Part shown: positions 1 through 11,602 of the stretch, piece by piece
Numbering within the stretch: position 1 is the stretch's first letter
Layout: each line of letters opens with the position of its first letter
Assembly (NCBI GenBank): GCA_930367205.1
Contig: OV884011.1
Location: 165,953,226-166,017,225 of the forward strand
From: Acanthosoma haemorrhoidale
Taxonomy: Eukaryota > Arthropoda > Insecta > Hemiptera > Acanthosomatidae
Reading direction: 5' to 3'
Length of the DNA: 64,000 nt
Program-made: the position numbers and the translations under genes
Notes under the pieces: generated by a model
Database searches by the model: none
Seen by the model: only the letters and a program-made list of their open reading frames with translations
Told to the model about the DNA's origin: nothing

Positions 1-2760
1 AAGAAATAATATCTTGATAACTTATTAAATGAAAAAGACGGCTGGGTATTTTTGATCGAAAATAGTCCATTTCAGTTATTTATAACCACCCTAAAAATGA
101 TCTATTCACCAAATAACTAATACACTACTAAGATAATAAAATCTCTTCATTTCATATGAACTAGAACACAAATATTCAAGAAAAAACTCCTGACATCTGC
201 AGTGACGGAGAACATCAAACACAGCTGTTTTTGGCTCTCAAAACTTTTTTTTTTTTTAATATTATTTGAAATTTAATTTGTTCTTAACTATAGGGAAAAA
301 TCAAATTATATTCTGACCTGGGACTAACTAAAACTCCGCATAGTATGTTAGTATTGACGGCGTCCGACATTTAAATTGTTCCCCCCCCCCCAAAGTTTCC
401 ATGATTGTATTTCGAGATATATTGACGTATATATCTTTAAAATTTTGGATAAATTGGATCATTCTTAGATCCACCATTTTAGGACATTTAAATGGCAAAC
501 CCAGGAATGACGGTACCCGAATGTAAAAGGCTTGTCATATTAGTCGGTCACAATATTAGCTCTTTATAAACTACAAATTGGTACTGACGATAATTACAAC
601 GATAAATTATATATTGAACTAATTAATATACCGTTATGTGTAGCTGCCCTGCTTTCTTTCTTTTAGATTGAAATGATTGGTTTTCCTTAAGTGGAATGTT
701 TATTTTGTTTGTTTATATGTACTTTAAGCTAATTGTTAGTTTTAGATTTTTTTAAGAGGCTGGCAAACTTAGTTGTAGTGCAAATTTCGGGCGTGCTAAG
801 CGACACCTTCCGCCTACTCCTTATCAAAAAAAATGTCTGTTGTATCTTTCTCTGTGTTGTATTAGTTTACCCAACAACTTGTATTTTGCCATATAAGAAA
901 ACTATGGTACATGTGATTTATTTCTGTCTCACACGAGCATGTTAATTTGTGTGGTCATTCATCTAGGTGTGGATATATACACGAACGTTGCATAAATGGT
1001 ATTAAATTAAATTCCTGACACGACAACGCATACAGATAAATAATTAATGATGATAGTTGTGGGTTGTTAATCCTTGTAATTAATTTTACTTTTCTAGCCC
1101 GGAGTAGCGTAGACTACGTGAAAATGTTACCCCCCCCCCCCGTCTGAATTAAGAGTCTGCTTATCTATAGTTAGTAGTTCAACCAGAAAAAAAAAACTAA
1201 AGAAGATAACATTGTTTTTTATAATGCCTGTTAAATAAGGCATTAACAGCATTGGTAAGCATAGCTTCTAATGAGCTAAGAATGCTTAAAAGGGGGATGG
1301 GCCTCTGAAATGGCTTAGAGCATTTAAGTTTATTTTTGTAGATTTCAAATCGGCTTTTGATGACTCCCCTGATTTTTTTTTTATAAACTTTTCTGCGTTG
1401 TGGCTTGATCGTATTTGATCCTATTTAGTCACACTATTTACACAGAGATCTTCTTCCCTGATGAAGCTGAAAACCAGTCCCATTCGAAACTTAAAGGGTC
1501 ATCATATTCACTTGGGCATTTATTATCAGATTAAAGATATTGACGTCATTCTTGGTATTTAGTACGTAATATGCGTCGGGGCTTAAGTGTATTATAATAA
1601 TATAAAGTTATTAAATCAAAAGTATATTTTCTAAGTTTTTTTCAAGTTCAAGTTTCATATTTTTCATGCGAATTTCAATTGAAACCAAAAATAATATTAA
1701 CCTTTTTAACCAATGATTCAGGAATTAAAAAAAAAAAAAATTTTCGCTTATTGATCAATATGTCGTCAAACCGTCTTGAGAAGATATTCAACGTCTTGGT
1801 TAGTATTATATACAGTGAGTTGGGGTTTAAGCTAACTTTGAATTACAAAAAGCCATTTAAAACTATGAAGAAAATCGTTTTCGAAACCAATACGGAACCC
1901 ACTATTACAATTTTCTTCTATCTCATTACTTAATATTCAAAACGTCGATAGGCTGATTTAGACATACTTTTCCAATTCCCTTCTGTCCTCGCTCGTCTTA
2001 TTGTTAATAATAAACATATTCGAAGCGAACTAAAATATTAGAGGAAGAAAGGTCAAAGACCTGAATGGGCCGCCATGTTTCTCTTTAACTTACAAATCGC
2101 CTCTGGTCATTAGCTAGGAGCTAATCTTATCAGCTTTCTCTGCTCAGAGTGCTACCGGTGACCTTTGGAGGGCGCATGCGCTGTCAAAATAGTGGCCCCC
2201 GAACGTGAGCATTGCTAACAACACACTAGCCCCCCCCCCCACTACTATTCAGGAGCAAACCGTTTGAGGCGAAACCGGCATTTCTAGGTCGTTTGGGTCA
2301 GTGACCCACCCGCTATGGGTTCCAATTCCTTCAGCTCTTCGCCTCGCATGGCCATTTCTAGACAAACATATCTAATCTCAAGAATAGTTTTTGTTATCGG
2401 AGAGAATACATATGGCATGATATTATGTATGTCAATAATATATTTTAATAAATAATCTTACTTACACACATTTCCCAAATAAAAATTAACTATTCTTTAA
2501 AACACACATTGAAACTATATTGTGTTATAGTTATAACTCCATTATTCCATAAGTGAATTCAATTTCATACCAATTTCAAATGAGACTGTACAAATCATGT
2601 CTATAGCTGAGCAAGGACTATCAAACATTAGTACACGCGCATGTACGCGGGTCAAAACATGAGAGTTTCCGATTTTTAAAAAATCAGCCTAAACCTAGAA
2701 ACTATGAATTGGGAAACCTTATCCAGATTCTTATTCAGAAGTTGAAACTTATTTCAATAT
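1..2760. other. Intergenic or intronic sequence, no gene recognised
   Basis: AT-rich sequence with only short, compositionally random reading frames. It holds three pure C runs (381-391, 1130-1141, 2230-2240) and a small perfect inverted repeat, AATGCCT/AGGCATT, around 1222-1244. I see no transposase, reverse-transcriptase or conserved-protein signature on either strand. Confidence 0.6.
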
Positions 2761-2932
2761 GCCTTTTATTGGGCAATTAGTAATTGTGATAAATGTTCTC
2801 ATTGGTACCATATTTACAATTTTCATTCATACAGTATTTACAAACAGCCCAGAGACCTCCCTAATCCACATGGCTGTCATTGTCACATGGAAGCGAAGTC
2901 TTGGGAAGTCTCTCCTCAGCCGCGTCTCTGGA
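2761..2932 (-). mobile_element. J1 (jockey-like) non-LTR 3'UTR fragment
   Basis: On the minus strand this matches the 3' untranslated region shared by the J1 copies at 11.4, 35.5, 37.7 and 46.9 kb. Shared features are the CCGCGTC block, the phrase reading as CATGTGGACTTGGGAGG in better copies, TGTTTGTAAATACTG, and the terminal GAATGAGAACATTTATCACAATTACT. The element end (AATCTG...AATAAAG) is missing, and the 5' side is cut inside the UTR. It is a non-coding relic, so the apparent frame on the plus strand here should not be read as a gene. Confidence 0.8.
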
Positions 2933-3030
2933 AGTCAAGATAATTAACCCTTCAACGGATTGGCAACCTGAGACAAAAGAAGTTGAGGAACGTTTCGCTT
3001 ACCCTTAAGAATGTTTAGGGTTAGCAGAGG

Positions 3031-3294
3031 CTATGGGTGTCTTTGCCTATATTCTTTAATCTGCAGAGGGTTTTTCATAACTTCCAGAATGTCTTTCGCT
3101 AACACGTTCCCTGCACCATCCTGAAGTATACAAGGTCGGTGGAGCCGAATAAAGACCGCCATCATTGCGTATTCTTCGGAGGTAATCGGCGTCAGGTCCA
3201 GCGGTCGGTATTTGCCGCAAGGTCCGATCACGGCCTGAATCCCAATCAAGTACTGTACTTTCTTCGTCTCACCGCTGGCAACAGTCCCAGGTTT
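3031..3294 (-). other. Unidentified reading frame, possible exon or relic gene
   Basis: An open minus-strand frame of about 87 codons ends at a TAG and is bounded upstream by an in-frame TAA. Its composition is protein-like and unlike the surrounding AT-rich noise: a GPCGKYRPLDL stretch is followed by SEEYAMMAVFIRLHRP, then a KDILEVMKNP helix-like segment. There is no ATG near the 5' end, because the first methionines are internal, so this is either an exon or a decayed gene. It lies directly upstream of, in the same orientation as, the J1 fragment at 2761-2932. I do not recognise a family. It could be a piece of an old mobile or viral element or of a host gene. Confidence 0.35.
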
Positions 3295-3668
3295 TTACTT
3301 TTTTTTTTTCCTCCACCTCTGTCCCTCACCTCTTCTTATGTACAGGCGGTGTCCCACCGAGGCTAATAAGACTTTCTTCGTTTAAAAAGACAATGTCGAA
3401 GGCCGTTTTCTAATACCACGTAGCCCCCCTCCCCCCGGCTTCTTCGCGAATGACAATTTGACATTTTCACTGTTCTCGCTTCGTTATGTGGCCGCAGGTG
3501 GTATGTCGGGCTCTGAACCCTCGTCACCTGGGCTAACTAACGCCACGCAACGACTACGTCATGATCTCACTTTACTCTTTAGTAAGAAATAAAAAGGCAG
3601 AAATGCCCATTTTCCTGCTTCAAACAGTATGCCATAATTGATGCTTGGGTTAGGGTGGACCGATAGTC

Positions 3669-3985
3669 AGTTTTATAATGCTAAGAATAGAAGGGGCTTG
3701 AGCAAAACTGTATACATGCCTCGTGACTTCATGTAAGTCACTGATGGTCACTGCTATTTTTAAGTAAGCGACCACATCCCTCCAAGACCTCCCTACTTCC
3801 CAGAATCTTATCCTTTTCTTATACATATATGTCTCAGCTTTAGCCCCAGACCCCACTCGTCCCTAGACCTTCCACCCAGTATGTAGTACGTAACTCGTAA
3901 TATTTGTATATACCAGTGTTTTGCTTGTACTTCATAATAAAGCTTTTCTTTTAAAAGAGTCTCCTCTTACAAAGATTATTAAACT
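3669..3985 (+). mobile_element. Family M short interspersed element, copy 1
   Basis: Complete copy of the 310-360 bp family. It starts AGTTTTATAATGCTAA and ends AGATTATTAAACT. The core carries AGAAGGGGCTTGAGCA, a GACTTCATG...AGTCACTGATGG block that can form a small hairpin, TCCCAGAATCTTATCC, a TATATGTCTCAGCTTTAGCC block and AATAAAGCTTTTCTTT. Flanking triplets are GTC on the left and GTA on the right, one base short of a 3-bp duplication. The strand given is the one that reads AATAAA. Frames across the element are interrupted in every copy and I read it as non-coding. Confidence 0.85.
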
Positions 3986-4201
3986 GTACATGGAAAATAC
4001 TGACATTGTGTACTAAAGATACATAAACCAGTTTCCATGGAACCCTACTGCCTGACGCATTTAATTGCTAGGATTTAATTTCGGCAGGCAACTAACTAAC
4101 CATTTAAAGGACCTTAACTACAAATTCTTCTTTATCATGAACTGACGAATGCCGCTGGAACGAGATTGGAATGTTCTTATACATACAAATCCGTGTATAG
4201 C

Positions 4202-4248
4202 CATATATTTGTATATTCTATATATATATAAATATATATTATAATATA

Positions 4249-4308
<60 letters not shown>

Positions 4309-4330
4309 TATATTATAATATATATATAGA
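4202..4330. repeat. (AT)n microsatellite
   Basis: A pure AT dinucleotide run of 52 bp (4252-4303) lies within a longer, imperfect AT-only stretch. It is expected to be length-polymorphic. Confidence 0.95.
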
Positions 4331-5801
4331 CCAGAGAATCGGGATATCGATAGTGCCTAACTATCGACAATTAAATCCAACAATCGGGACTAACACCTTT
4401 TATTTCTCAGAAATGAAAAGATAGCGTAAATTCATTTATGCAGAACCTATATTGAATTCCATAACTTTTAATAACAAGAGGGTATGAAGGAAACAAAATA
4501 AACCTGTTAAAATAAAACTTACTATGTCTTATTGATTATAATTTTCAAAATAATTATTTTTTTAGTTACAACTTTTTCGACCTTGTCCATTTTTCCTATT
4601 AGTAGAACCCCCCCCCCACTTGAGAAGGCAATGATGCAAATTATTATACTCTAGTACAATATTAAAAATGTAATTATTTTTCGTGTGAATGACTGATACG
4701 TTTAACTCTACATGTGATGTCGCATTGTGGTAGAAGGAAGGATTTGGCTAACTCTTCCACGAGACTTTCCCTAAAAGCCGCTTTGTTTCGGTTGTGTTGT
4801 AGTTTTGTTCATATTTTTATCTTTTTGCACGCTTTTAAAAACTGTATACGACTAGTAAATCTCAAATTGCTAAATATTTTTTTAAAAGCTGCCTACTCTC
4901 AGCTTCCTTTTTTTGGTCAACGGCCAGTGGATTTATGGCCAGTTGGTATTTACAAAGTCGCCAGTAGTGAATGTGAAATGAGCATTTTCGACTAAGTGCT
5001 ACTTTCGCTCGCTTAGAAGCCGGTCTGCTTTCCATAGAAACTCCTCCAGCCTTCCTTATTCAAAACAGACCACTCCAGAATTGTTCCAACCCGCTTACAA
5101 ATCACTGTTGCCCTCCAGCCTGTTGTCAACTTACCGCACAATACCCCGTGCCTCTCACTTTTCAGTGTCTTGTGTCTGTCTCTTTTCTCGTGTAGCTTAG
5201 AGTACTTTACGAGCCATACAATTTTCAACTGCTTAATTGTCATGCCGTTCAATACCTTCTCTGGCTAGAACGTAAGATAATTCCCTCTCGGTGCATAAGC
5301 TTTTACATTTCATGGCTGACCCTAACGGAATTAAGTGCTACTAATTAATTATTACTCGGTAATAAAAATACATATATATATTTTTCCATCGTATAAAATC
5401 AACTTTCTTTACGTGCCGATTAATAATATGCAATATTTCTGCAGGCTTAAGGAGGCTATAATGTCTGAAAGTCATTAAAACTACAATAAAAAACCTATTT
5501 GCTACTTTGTAGCAACCCCAGTTTCATATAGTGAGATGATATTTTCCATGGAAGTAATACTTAATTGTCTGATAAAAATTAAAAGGAACCTTGTGAAAAA
5601 TTGTTGTATTTGGTTCGAAGAGGACTCCACACCACTCAAAATAACAATTTTCTCCTCAATAGAAAACACTTAATTATTTCATACCTTTTCCAAAATTATT
5701 CCTTCTCGTAACCCCTTTACAGTTTATTATTGTCAATCTACTCGCGGAATACATGATCCCGTCTCTATTAGCTATTCTTAAAGAACGTTGTGTTATTCGG
5801 C
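4331..5801. other. No gene recognised
   Basis: AT-rich sequence with a C run at 4608-4617. Reading frames at 4714-4995 (plus) and 5013-5252 (minus) have no motif I recognise. Confidence 0.5.
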
Positions 5802-5900
5802 ATTTCCTTTCTTGCTCACTCTACAATTCTCTGGAATTACTTGCCTATTAATGTCTGCCATAGTTCATTCTTACGTACTTGTAAAAAATCTGTTAACACG
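5802..5900 (+). pseudogene. Reverse-transcriptase C-terminal tail relic (third RT family)
   Basis: One frame reads FLAHSTILWNYLPINVCHSS then FLRTCKKSVNT. This parallels the fragment at 58651 (FLARSTTLWNS...LRTFKPLLFQ) and the usual C-terminal pattern of many non-LTR reverse transcriptases, in which an R/H-S/T-x-x-LWN-x-L/P block is followed by a basic FK segment. Only this short tail is present. The catalytic region and the 3' end are absent and the flanks are unrelated. Confidence 0.55.
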
Positions 5901-6100
5901 ATCTAATTTTATTATCATTTTGACTACGGGTATATACGATTACTATCAATTCAATTCTCTTGATAAACACTTGGATGCAACAAAAGTACGTGTGTTGTCA
6001 TTCATTTGGAGGACATAGTCCCATAATTCTGTTCTATCATATCAAGGAGTAAGGTATCAAATTGAATTGATGAACTCGATATGTGGTTGATTGGGTCATT

Positions 6101-6339
6101 ATTGGGGTATTATCACAGAAATTTAGTAAAATTATCAATAAAATAGTTTTGGGTTATTGGTTGATTGGGGTATTATCACAGAAATTTAGTAAAATTATCA
6201 ATAAAATAGTTTTGGGTTATTGGTTGATTGGGGTATTATCACAGAAATTTAGTAAAATTATCAATAAAATAGTTTTGGGTTATTGGTTGATTGGGGTATT
6301 ATCACAGAAATTTAGTAAAATTATCAATAAAATAGTTTT
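6101..6339. repeat. Minisatellite, 63-bp unit x 3.8
   Basis: Units begin at 6101, 6164, 6227 and 6290 and the last is incomplete. The copies are identical to one another. The period is a multiple of three and the unit has one frame without stops, which gives a spurious 21-residue protein repeat (IGVLSQKFSKIINKIV...). Nothing outside the array supports a gene. Perfect identity suggests recent expansion or homogenisation. Confidence 0.95.
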
Positions 6340-7157
6340 CAACCTTTAACGAAACCCTTGACGAACTGATGAATCATACTTGACTCTATTCCTATTCATC
6401 ATTATGTCTCTTCATTTGACCCATCAATGTTTCCCTCATTGTATCTTGCGCATTACCTTTCTGCCGAAGTATTTGTTAACTTCCTGTCAGATCCTCCATC
6501 CGAGGGTCGTTGCGAAAGAGTAGCCAGACGGAGGCCAGAGGCTAGCCGCCTCTTTCATCTTTTTCAATCAGCCTGCCTTTCCTCGGATCCCCAGTCCTTT
6601 CCCAAAACCTTTGAGCAATCGGGATTCCACACCGCCGCTCGCTCTTAGGCAAATTCCAATTTCCTCAGTGACATAACCCTCGTCCCATCATTAGCGGGGT
6701 GAAGACTTGTTCGCCGTTCCCACCATTATCGTTATGAGCTGCTATCGGTGCATCCGCCGATGTGAACACATGTTTATGCAAGCTCCGCATACATTACGGG
6801 CCTCATCTCGTGTTTCATTAACCCTTGGGTGGTAAAGAAACTCATTTGTATTGCATTCTAGTCTAAGCTTCGTAAATATAACTTTTTTTTTTTGACGTTT
6901 ACTGCTTCTAATCTGTGGAAAATGGCTTCTTGCCTAACGATTTTTGAAATGACTTTAACTATTTTGTGATCTGTCTGTAAACATTAAAGTTAGTTATTTA
7001 AAATGCAAAGACTTTTGTTTTGTTTTTTAAACGAAGGAAGGTGTGTGAAGAAACCGTAATAATGATTTATGAAGAAGATGCTCAAGCTAATTGAGTCTTG
7101 AGCGGCTTGGAGGACAGCAGAACTAAAATGAGTTTAACATTCGACATCAATAGCTAT
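6340..7157. other. No gene recognised
   Basis: Mixed-composition sequence. A modestly GC-rich patch lies at 6480-6650 with no recognisable product in any frame. Confidence 0.5.
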
Positions 7158-7735
7158 CGGGTTGGGAAGAAAGCGATTTCGGTTTCCACCAGTAGATTTC
7201 GCTATATTATTTTCGTTATTCTTTTGTCAATGTTAGAATTCTTTTCTTTTGATATTTGGTAGTCGATACCTTTAGGTTGCTATAGAAAGAAATTCTGAGT
7301 AATTTTCTTTATAACTGTCAGTTTTAACATGGAGTGCAAAAATAAGCATTTTCGACACATTTTACTTCATAAAGGCTAGAAAGTTGCTGAGGCTCACCAA
7401 AGAGATATGTGAAGTTTATCGTGTTGATTGTTTAACAGAACGCACGTGTCAGAATTGGTTTAAAAAATTTTGTTCTGGAGATTTTTCGCTGAAAGACGAC
7501 CTTCTGAAGTTGATGATGGCAAAATGAAAGCTATAATTGAATCGGATCGTCATATAACTGTGCGAGAGATTGCAAAACAGCTAAATGTATCACACACAAC
7601 AATTGAAAATCATATAAGACGTCTTGGACTTGTTAAGAACCTCGATATTTGGGTTCCGCCACGATAATGCGAGGCCTCGCACAACTTTAGTAACACGTAC
7701 GAAACTAATGGAGCTTGGCTGGGAATTGGACCGAT
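7158..7735 (+). mobile_element. mariner element with decayed, internally deleted transposase
   Basis: It starts with the terminal sequence GGTTGGGAAGAAAGCGATTT, close to the ends of the element at 19407. A transposase start ATG is at 7329 (MECKNKHFRHILL). Stops and shifts break the N-terminal third, but SEVDD...MKAIIESDRHITVREIAKQL, NVSHTTIENHIRRLGLVK and LDIWVP, the mariner paired helix-turn-helix and linker, are readable to about 7665. The sequence then jumps in frame to DNARPRTTLVTRTKLMELGW, which belongs far downstream in the catalytic domain around the second aspartate. The section between the linker and that point has been deleted. Mariner similarity stops near 7735 and no right end is seen. 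Confidence 0.85.
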
Positions 7736-9328
7736 GGACGCTCCAGATGAAGTTATAGGGAATGTGGGAAATAATATTGGCCGATAGCTGAGAAGTTAAT
7801 ATTTTATCGCTCTGAGGTAGATCCGATGAATTAGCAACATTGCAATAAATACTCCAGGGGCTCCCAGTGGGCCTGGAAGCCGCTGGAGCATGGTCCCCCA
7901 CTGTCACGATCCACTGCCTAAACAAATTAACCCAAGCTCCTCTGGAGTGAGTGCCGTTAGTCCGCTGGTGGCCTCCGTCCTTCGTGCCGATGTGGATACA
8001 GTCTGTAGAGCTTAGGTATTTTATATTTTTTTCGGCCTTTGTAACAGGCACTGACTTGTATCTGTCAGGGTATGTGATCTCCGAATTCTCCCTAATGTTC
8101 GGGGAGAACATATGTTGCAAAGCGGACCCTTCCTGTTTGTTTACATCGCCATAGTAGCCATACTGTTGACAGTGCTGGCATGTGTGCACACTATACTACG
8201 CTTAGCTGTCGATAATTCTCGATTCTCAGGGTATCGTACATCGTCACATATATGGTAACTTTTTGTTCATTTTTTTATTATTAAACTGGTTATTTCTGGT
8301 GAGGTGTTAGAGAAGATGAGGCATATTTAGGTTTAAATGACGCCCAATGTTCGTTTCTTCATTTGCATGCGATTTTGACAGCCCACGTCTGGCATCTACG
8401 CAACGATCAGGCCAATACATGCAGTCTCCATTAACTTTGAAGAACCTATGTTTCAGGATTGATCAAGAAGCTGTACTGTAGCTTAGTATACAGCACCACT
8501 TTGTAAATAAATAAAGTATTTTCTTTCCTAAATCTTGAACTCTCTCTTTCTAAATTAAAGTTAAAACTGAAAATTTACCTGAAGAAGAAGGTAGTTCACA
8601 GTATACAACCATATACGTCTTGACCAAAGATTATGCCCAAGAAAATGTTTAGCCAACAACAAAAGGTATTCTTACATTGGATTGTATCCAGAAAAGCCTT
8701 ATGTAAACAACAACAACAACAATATGAGATAATTTATTTAAAATCATTTGCATGAAATGTTCTATAAAGCTGTCGTTTGCATTAATTGGCTGGGCTAGGC
8801 CGAGACACCCCAAGGTCAAGGTCTGTACAAATGGGGATCAAAAGGTGAATGGATTCCTAGGCCTTGATACGTATGAATCACCGGGTCGTAGCCATTAATA
8901 ATGAAGGCAAGAATTTATTATGCAATAGAGGGACTCTGGAATAATAACACGTACTGTCTTGAACGAACCCAACACAGATGGAGGAAGCAGGCTAGATTCA
9001 TAACAGTGATAGATAGATTTATTAGTCTGTTTAACGGTATATAGACAACCACCTTTTTATCAGATAACATAAAAATGACTTTCTAAATGCTACCAATGTT
9101 AGATTGGGCTGTAAAATGTTTATTACTTGTCTTTTAGATATTAGACGGCTTTAAGGAAATTATTATATTGGCGTATAGTACTATAGACTTTTTATTGTAC
9201 ATATTCAAATGTTTTACAGTTTTTATTTATGTGTAATATAATCCATTTTACACTATTCTGGCACTTAACATCTAGAGGGGGAAGTGTTGGCAAGTTTTCT
9301 TAATAAAATCAATTTTTTTTTTTTCTTT
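7736..9328. other. No gene recognised; one GC-rich patch
   Basis: The patch at about 7830-8190 is much richer in GC than its surroundings and stays open on the minus strand for up to 199 codons (8189 down to 7590). However, that frame opens with GTG and runs antisense through the mariner relic. I recognise no domain. It may be a GC-rich remnant of another retroelement. The rest is AT-rich, with a short CAA repeat at about 8706-8722. Confidence 0.4.
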
Positions 9329-9490
9329 GATCCATTACTCAAGATCGTTTTAACTTTGAGTTTTAGAAGAAGACAACTGTAAATATGGTATGAATGAGAG
9401 CATTTATCTTATTACTTATTGCCTTATAAAAGGCAGATTGTAGTTATAGCACAATAAAGGAGAAGAAGACAATGAAACAAGTATGGTTGA
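9329..9490. repeat. Unclassified dispersed repeat, interrupted copy
   Basis: TTTGATCCATTACTCAAGATC and the following 40 bases recur at 13559-13635. Here the copy is split by the 84-bp J1 insertion at 9377-9460. The copy at 13.6 kb is uninterrupted and serves as the empty site. Confidence 0.75.
9377..9460 (+). mobile_element. J1 retrotransposon, 84-bp 3'-end insertion with 12-bp duplication
   Basis: Extremely 5'-truncated copy consisting only of the terminal J1 3'UTR, from CTGTAAATATGGTATGAATG to CACAATAAAGG. It is flanked by perfect direct repeats AGAAGAAGACAA (9365-9376 and 9461-9472). A related sequence without the insertion is present at 13559-13635. This fixes the 3' terminus of J1 at or just after AATAAAG and shows it moves by target-primed insertion with a duplication of about 12 bp. 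Confidence 0.92.
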
Positions 9491-10904
9491 TAGATATGTA
9501 GATTGATAATTTTATACATTTTATTGTTAACCTTGGTTAAAAAAGATAAAACAAAGTAAACATGTAAAATAATACATGTATATATTTTATTGGACACATA
9601 TACCTTACATACATGGAACTAGTGTTGGACAAAATTTGTAACTAGGTAAGTCCTTCCTTCTTGCTTTTATTTCGGCAAAAAATGAGTTCCGTTTGTCTAG
9701 TTCTGAGACTTCCGGTTGGTTTATTGGCCCTTACTTAAGCACTTGGCTTATAATATCATTCCCTATGAATTTTCTAGTCAAATAGTCGTGTGTGTGGCCC
9801 TAATTGGTTTAGAATCAAAATTAAACTATTATTGATTGTTCTAACTTTTATTAAAATTTCCTAGTATAATGTACTGAACTTTCTTCTGCTTCAATTCTCC
9901 TGTTGTCAAAATTCAGGGAAAATAAAATGAACAGAAGGTATTGTAGTACCTTGATCTGGCCATGATGTAATCTCATTGTTTTATTTAAATGTAATACTGT
10001 AATACTTTTATTTATTTTATTGTCTTCTGTTTTTATAACGGTCTATCTATCGGAGGAATGCGTTTAAATTTACTTTGCCATGCCATATTTTTTTTTTTTT
10101 TTTTTTGTTATCCAGAATTTATTTTTCCTCTCCCTGTACTCAATTATTATTCAAAGGGGACATTTGGTTCGAGAATAATATATTTTCTTTTCCGATTTAT
10201 CTACTTAACAGTCTAAATTAACTAAAACGAAACTTCTAACTGCCGGGTTCGGGATTTCAGTTCAGCCTCGTCAGGAAGAATGAGTAAGTACACTATAAAA
10301 AGCTGCGAATCCAAATTCTGAAGAAAACATCATTTCAGATTGAGAGGTAACCCTGATATTGCTTATCACTGTTAGCACCTCAGCGACATCTACTAACTTA
10401 TCTCCTAATTCTTCAGTTACGCTTTTGTTTATTTTGTTACTTAAAGACAGACCACTCCTTGTGCCTGCTACAAATTAAAGCTCTCTGTTGCAATAGCAAT
10501 AAGCCTTTCGATAGTTGTGCCATTACATAACAACACCTTTAAAGTTTACTACTAATTCGTACTGGTTAGTTGATTGCGTTTTCTGTTTGTCAACTAGCAA
10601 GAAATAAATGCTTTGGTGTTTGCAACAGCACTCGGCCATGTCGCGTCGCTACTGGTACTTTGCAACATGTGGAAATGAAGTGGGAAAGTACATTTTGATT
10701 GGACGGGTTGCGAAATGTTATTCACTGTAAAGTAGTTTTGATAGGTGGGCGTTTCTCATTACTATTTTTTACTATCATTTGCCTTAATTTTTTAAGTTAG
10801 ATCAAACGTGGAATAAATCGTGACTTGAGCAAATTTGTAGGCCAACTTAAAAACAGTTGGATACTCTTTAAGGTTAGTTTTTCTCTTTAAGATATCTTTA
10901 CTGT

Positions 10905-11602
10905 ATGGACTACTTCGAAGGACATCACATCTCTCAATAGAAAATAAATTACTAATCAACAAAATTATACTTAAGCCGAACTGTACATACGGAATAGAGT
11001 TATGGGGGACAGCAAAAAAAGTCTATAACATCAAGCGTATCCAATCCTTTCAATCAAATTCCTGAGAACAATAGTAAATGCCCCTTATTACGTCAGCAAC
11101 AAAACCCTTCATAACGATCTTAATATACCTTACATTCTCGAACTCATCCCTCCCAAGTTCATGAAATTCCGTAGTAACCTATCCAACCACCCTACTCCCG
11201 TAGGGTCACAGTCATTGTACTGCACAACTCATCCTTATAATCCTCCTCGGAGACTGAAACGGCAGTGGCCTCCTGGCCTGCTATAAATACGGACAGTGGG
11301 AGTCCCGGCAATGGCCAGTTTCTCTTATTATGTCCTGGCCGTATGAGGTTCTCGCGCCCTTTGTCATCCTCCACTGGCTCGTATCCGGTGACGCGGCTGA
11401 CGGAGGAGCGTGAGGGACTTCTCAAGACCCCGCTTCCTCTTTCGCATGCGAGGGAGGTGACAACCAAGTGGACTTAAGAGGTCTCTTGGCTGTTTGTAAA
11501 TACTGTATAAATGAAACCATATTGTAAATATGGTATGAATGACATCATTTATTACAATTACTTATTGCCCAATGAGGCAGATAGTAATATTATCCTATTA
11601 AA
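10905..11602 (+). mobile_element. J1 jockey-like retrotransposon, RT tail plus 3'UTR
   Basis: Best 5' extension of J1 here. The frame reads LLINKIILKPNCTYGIELWG, then TAKKVYNIKRIQSFQS, a stop/frameshift at about 11064, then LRTIVNAPYYVSNKTLHNDL, NIPYILELIP, a KFMKFRSNLSNHPTP block and a final NPPRRLKRQWP near 11273 followed by a stop. This order is the C-terminal end of the jockey clade ORF2 (after the catalytic RT motifs). A 3'UTR of about 330 bp follows, ending ATTAAAG. It is 5' truncated and frame-broken, hence inactive. Confidence 0.88.

Noticed and set aside
2310..2330. B-box-like GGTTCCAATTCC
   Set aside because: No A-box at a suitable distance and no second copy.
3650..3856. Minus-strand frame inside family M copy 1
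   Set aside because: Other family M copies have stops and indels in the corresponding frame, so it is not conserved coding.
6101..6339. CRISPR-like array
   Set aside because: Repeats are contiguous with no unique spacers, and the genome is eukaryotic.
6083..6349. 88-residue repetitive protein
   Set aside because: Produced by the 63-bp tandem repeat; no support outside the array.
7590..8189. 199-codon minus-strand frame, the longest in the window
   Set aside because: It starts with GTG, its C-terminal half is antisense to the mariner relic, and no motif is recognisable. Treated as a composition effect of a GC-rich patch, not a gene.
11192..11477. Reading frames on both strands in the J1 3'UTR (also at 35363-35604, 37656-37959, 26192-26374)
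   Set aside because: They are UTR shadows. The same nucleotides are open in different frames in different copies.
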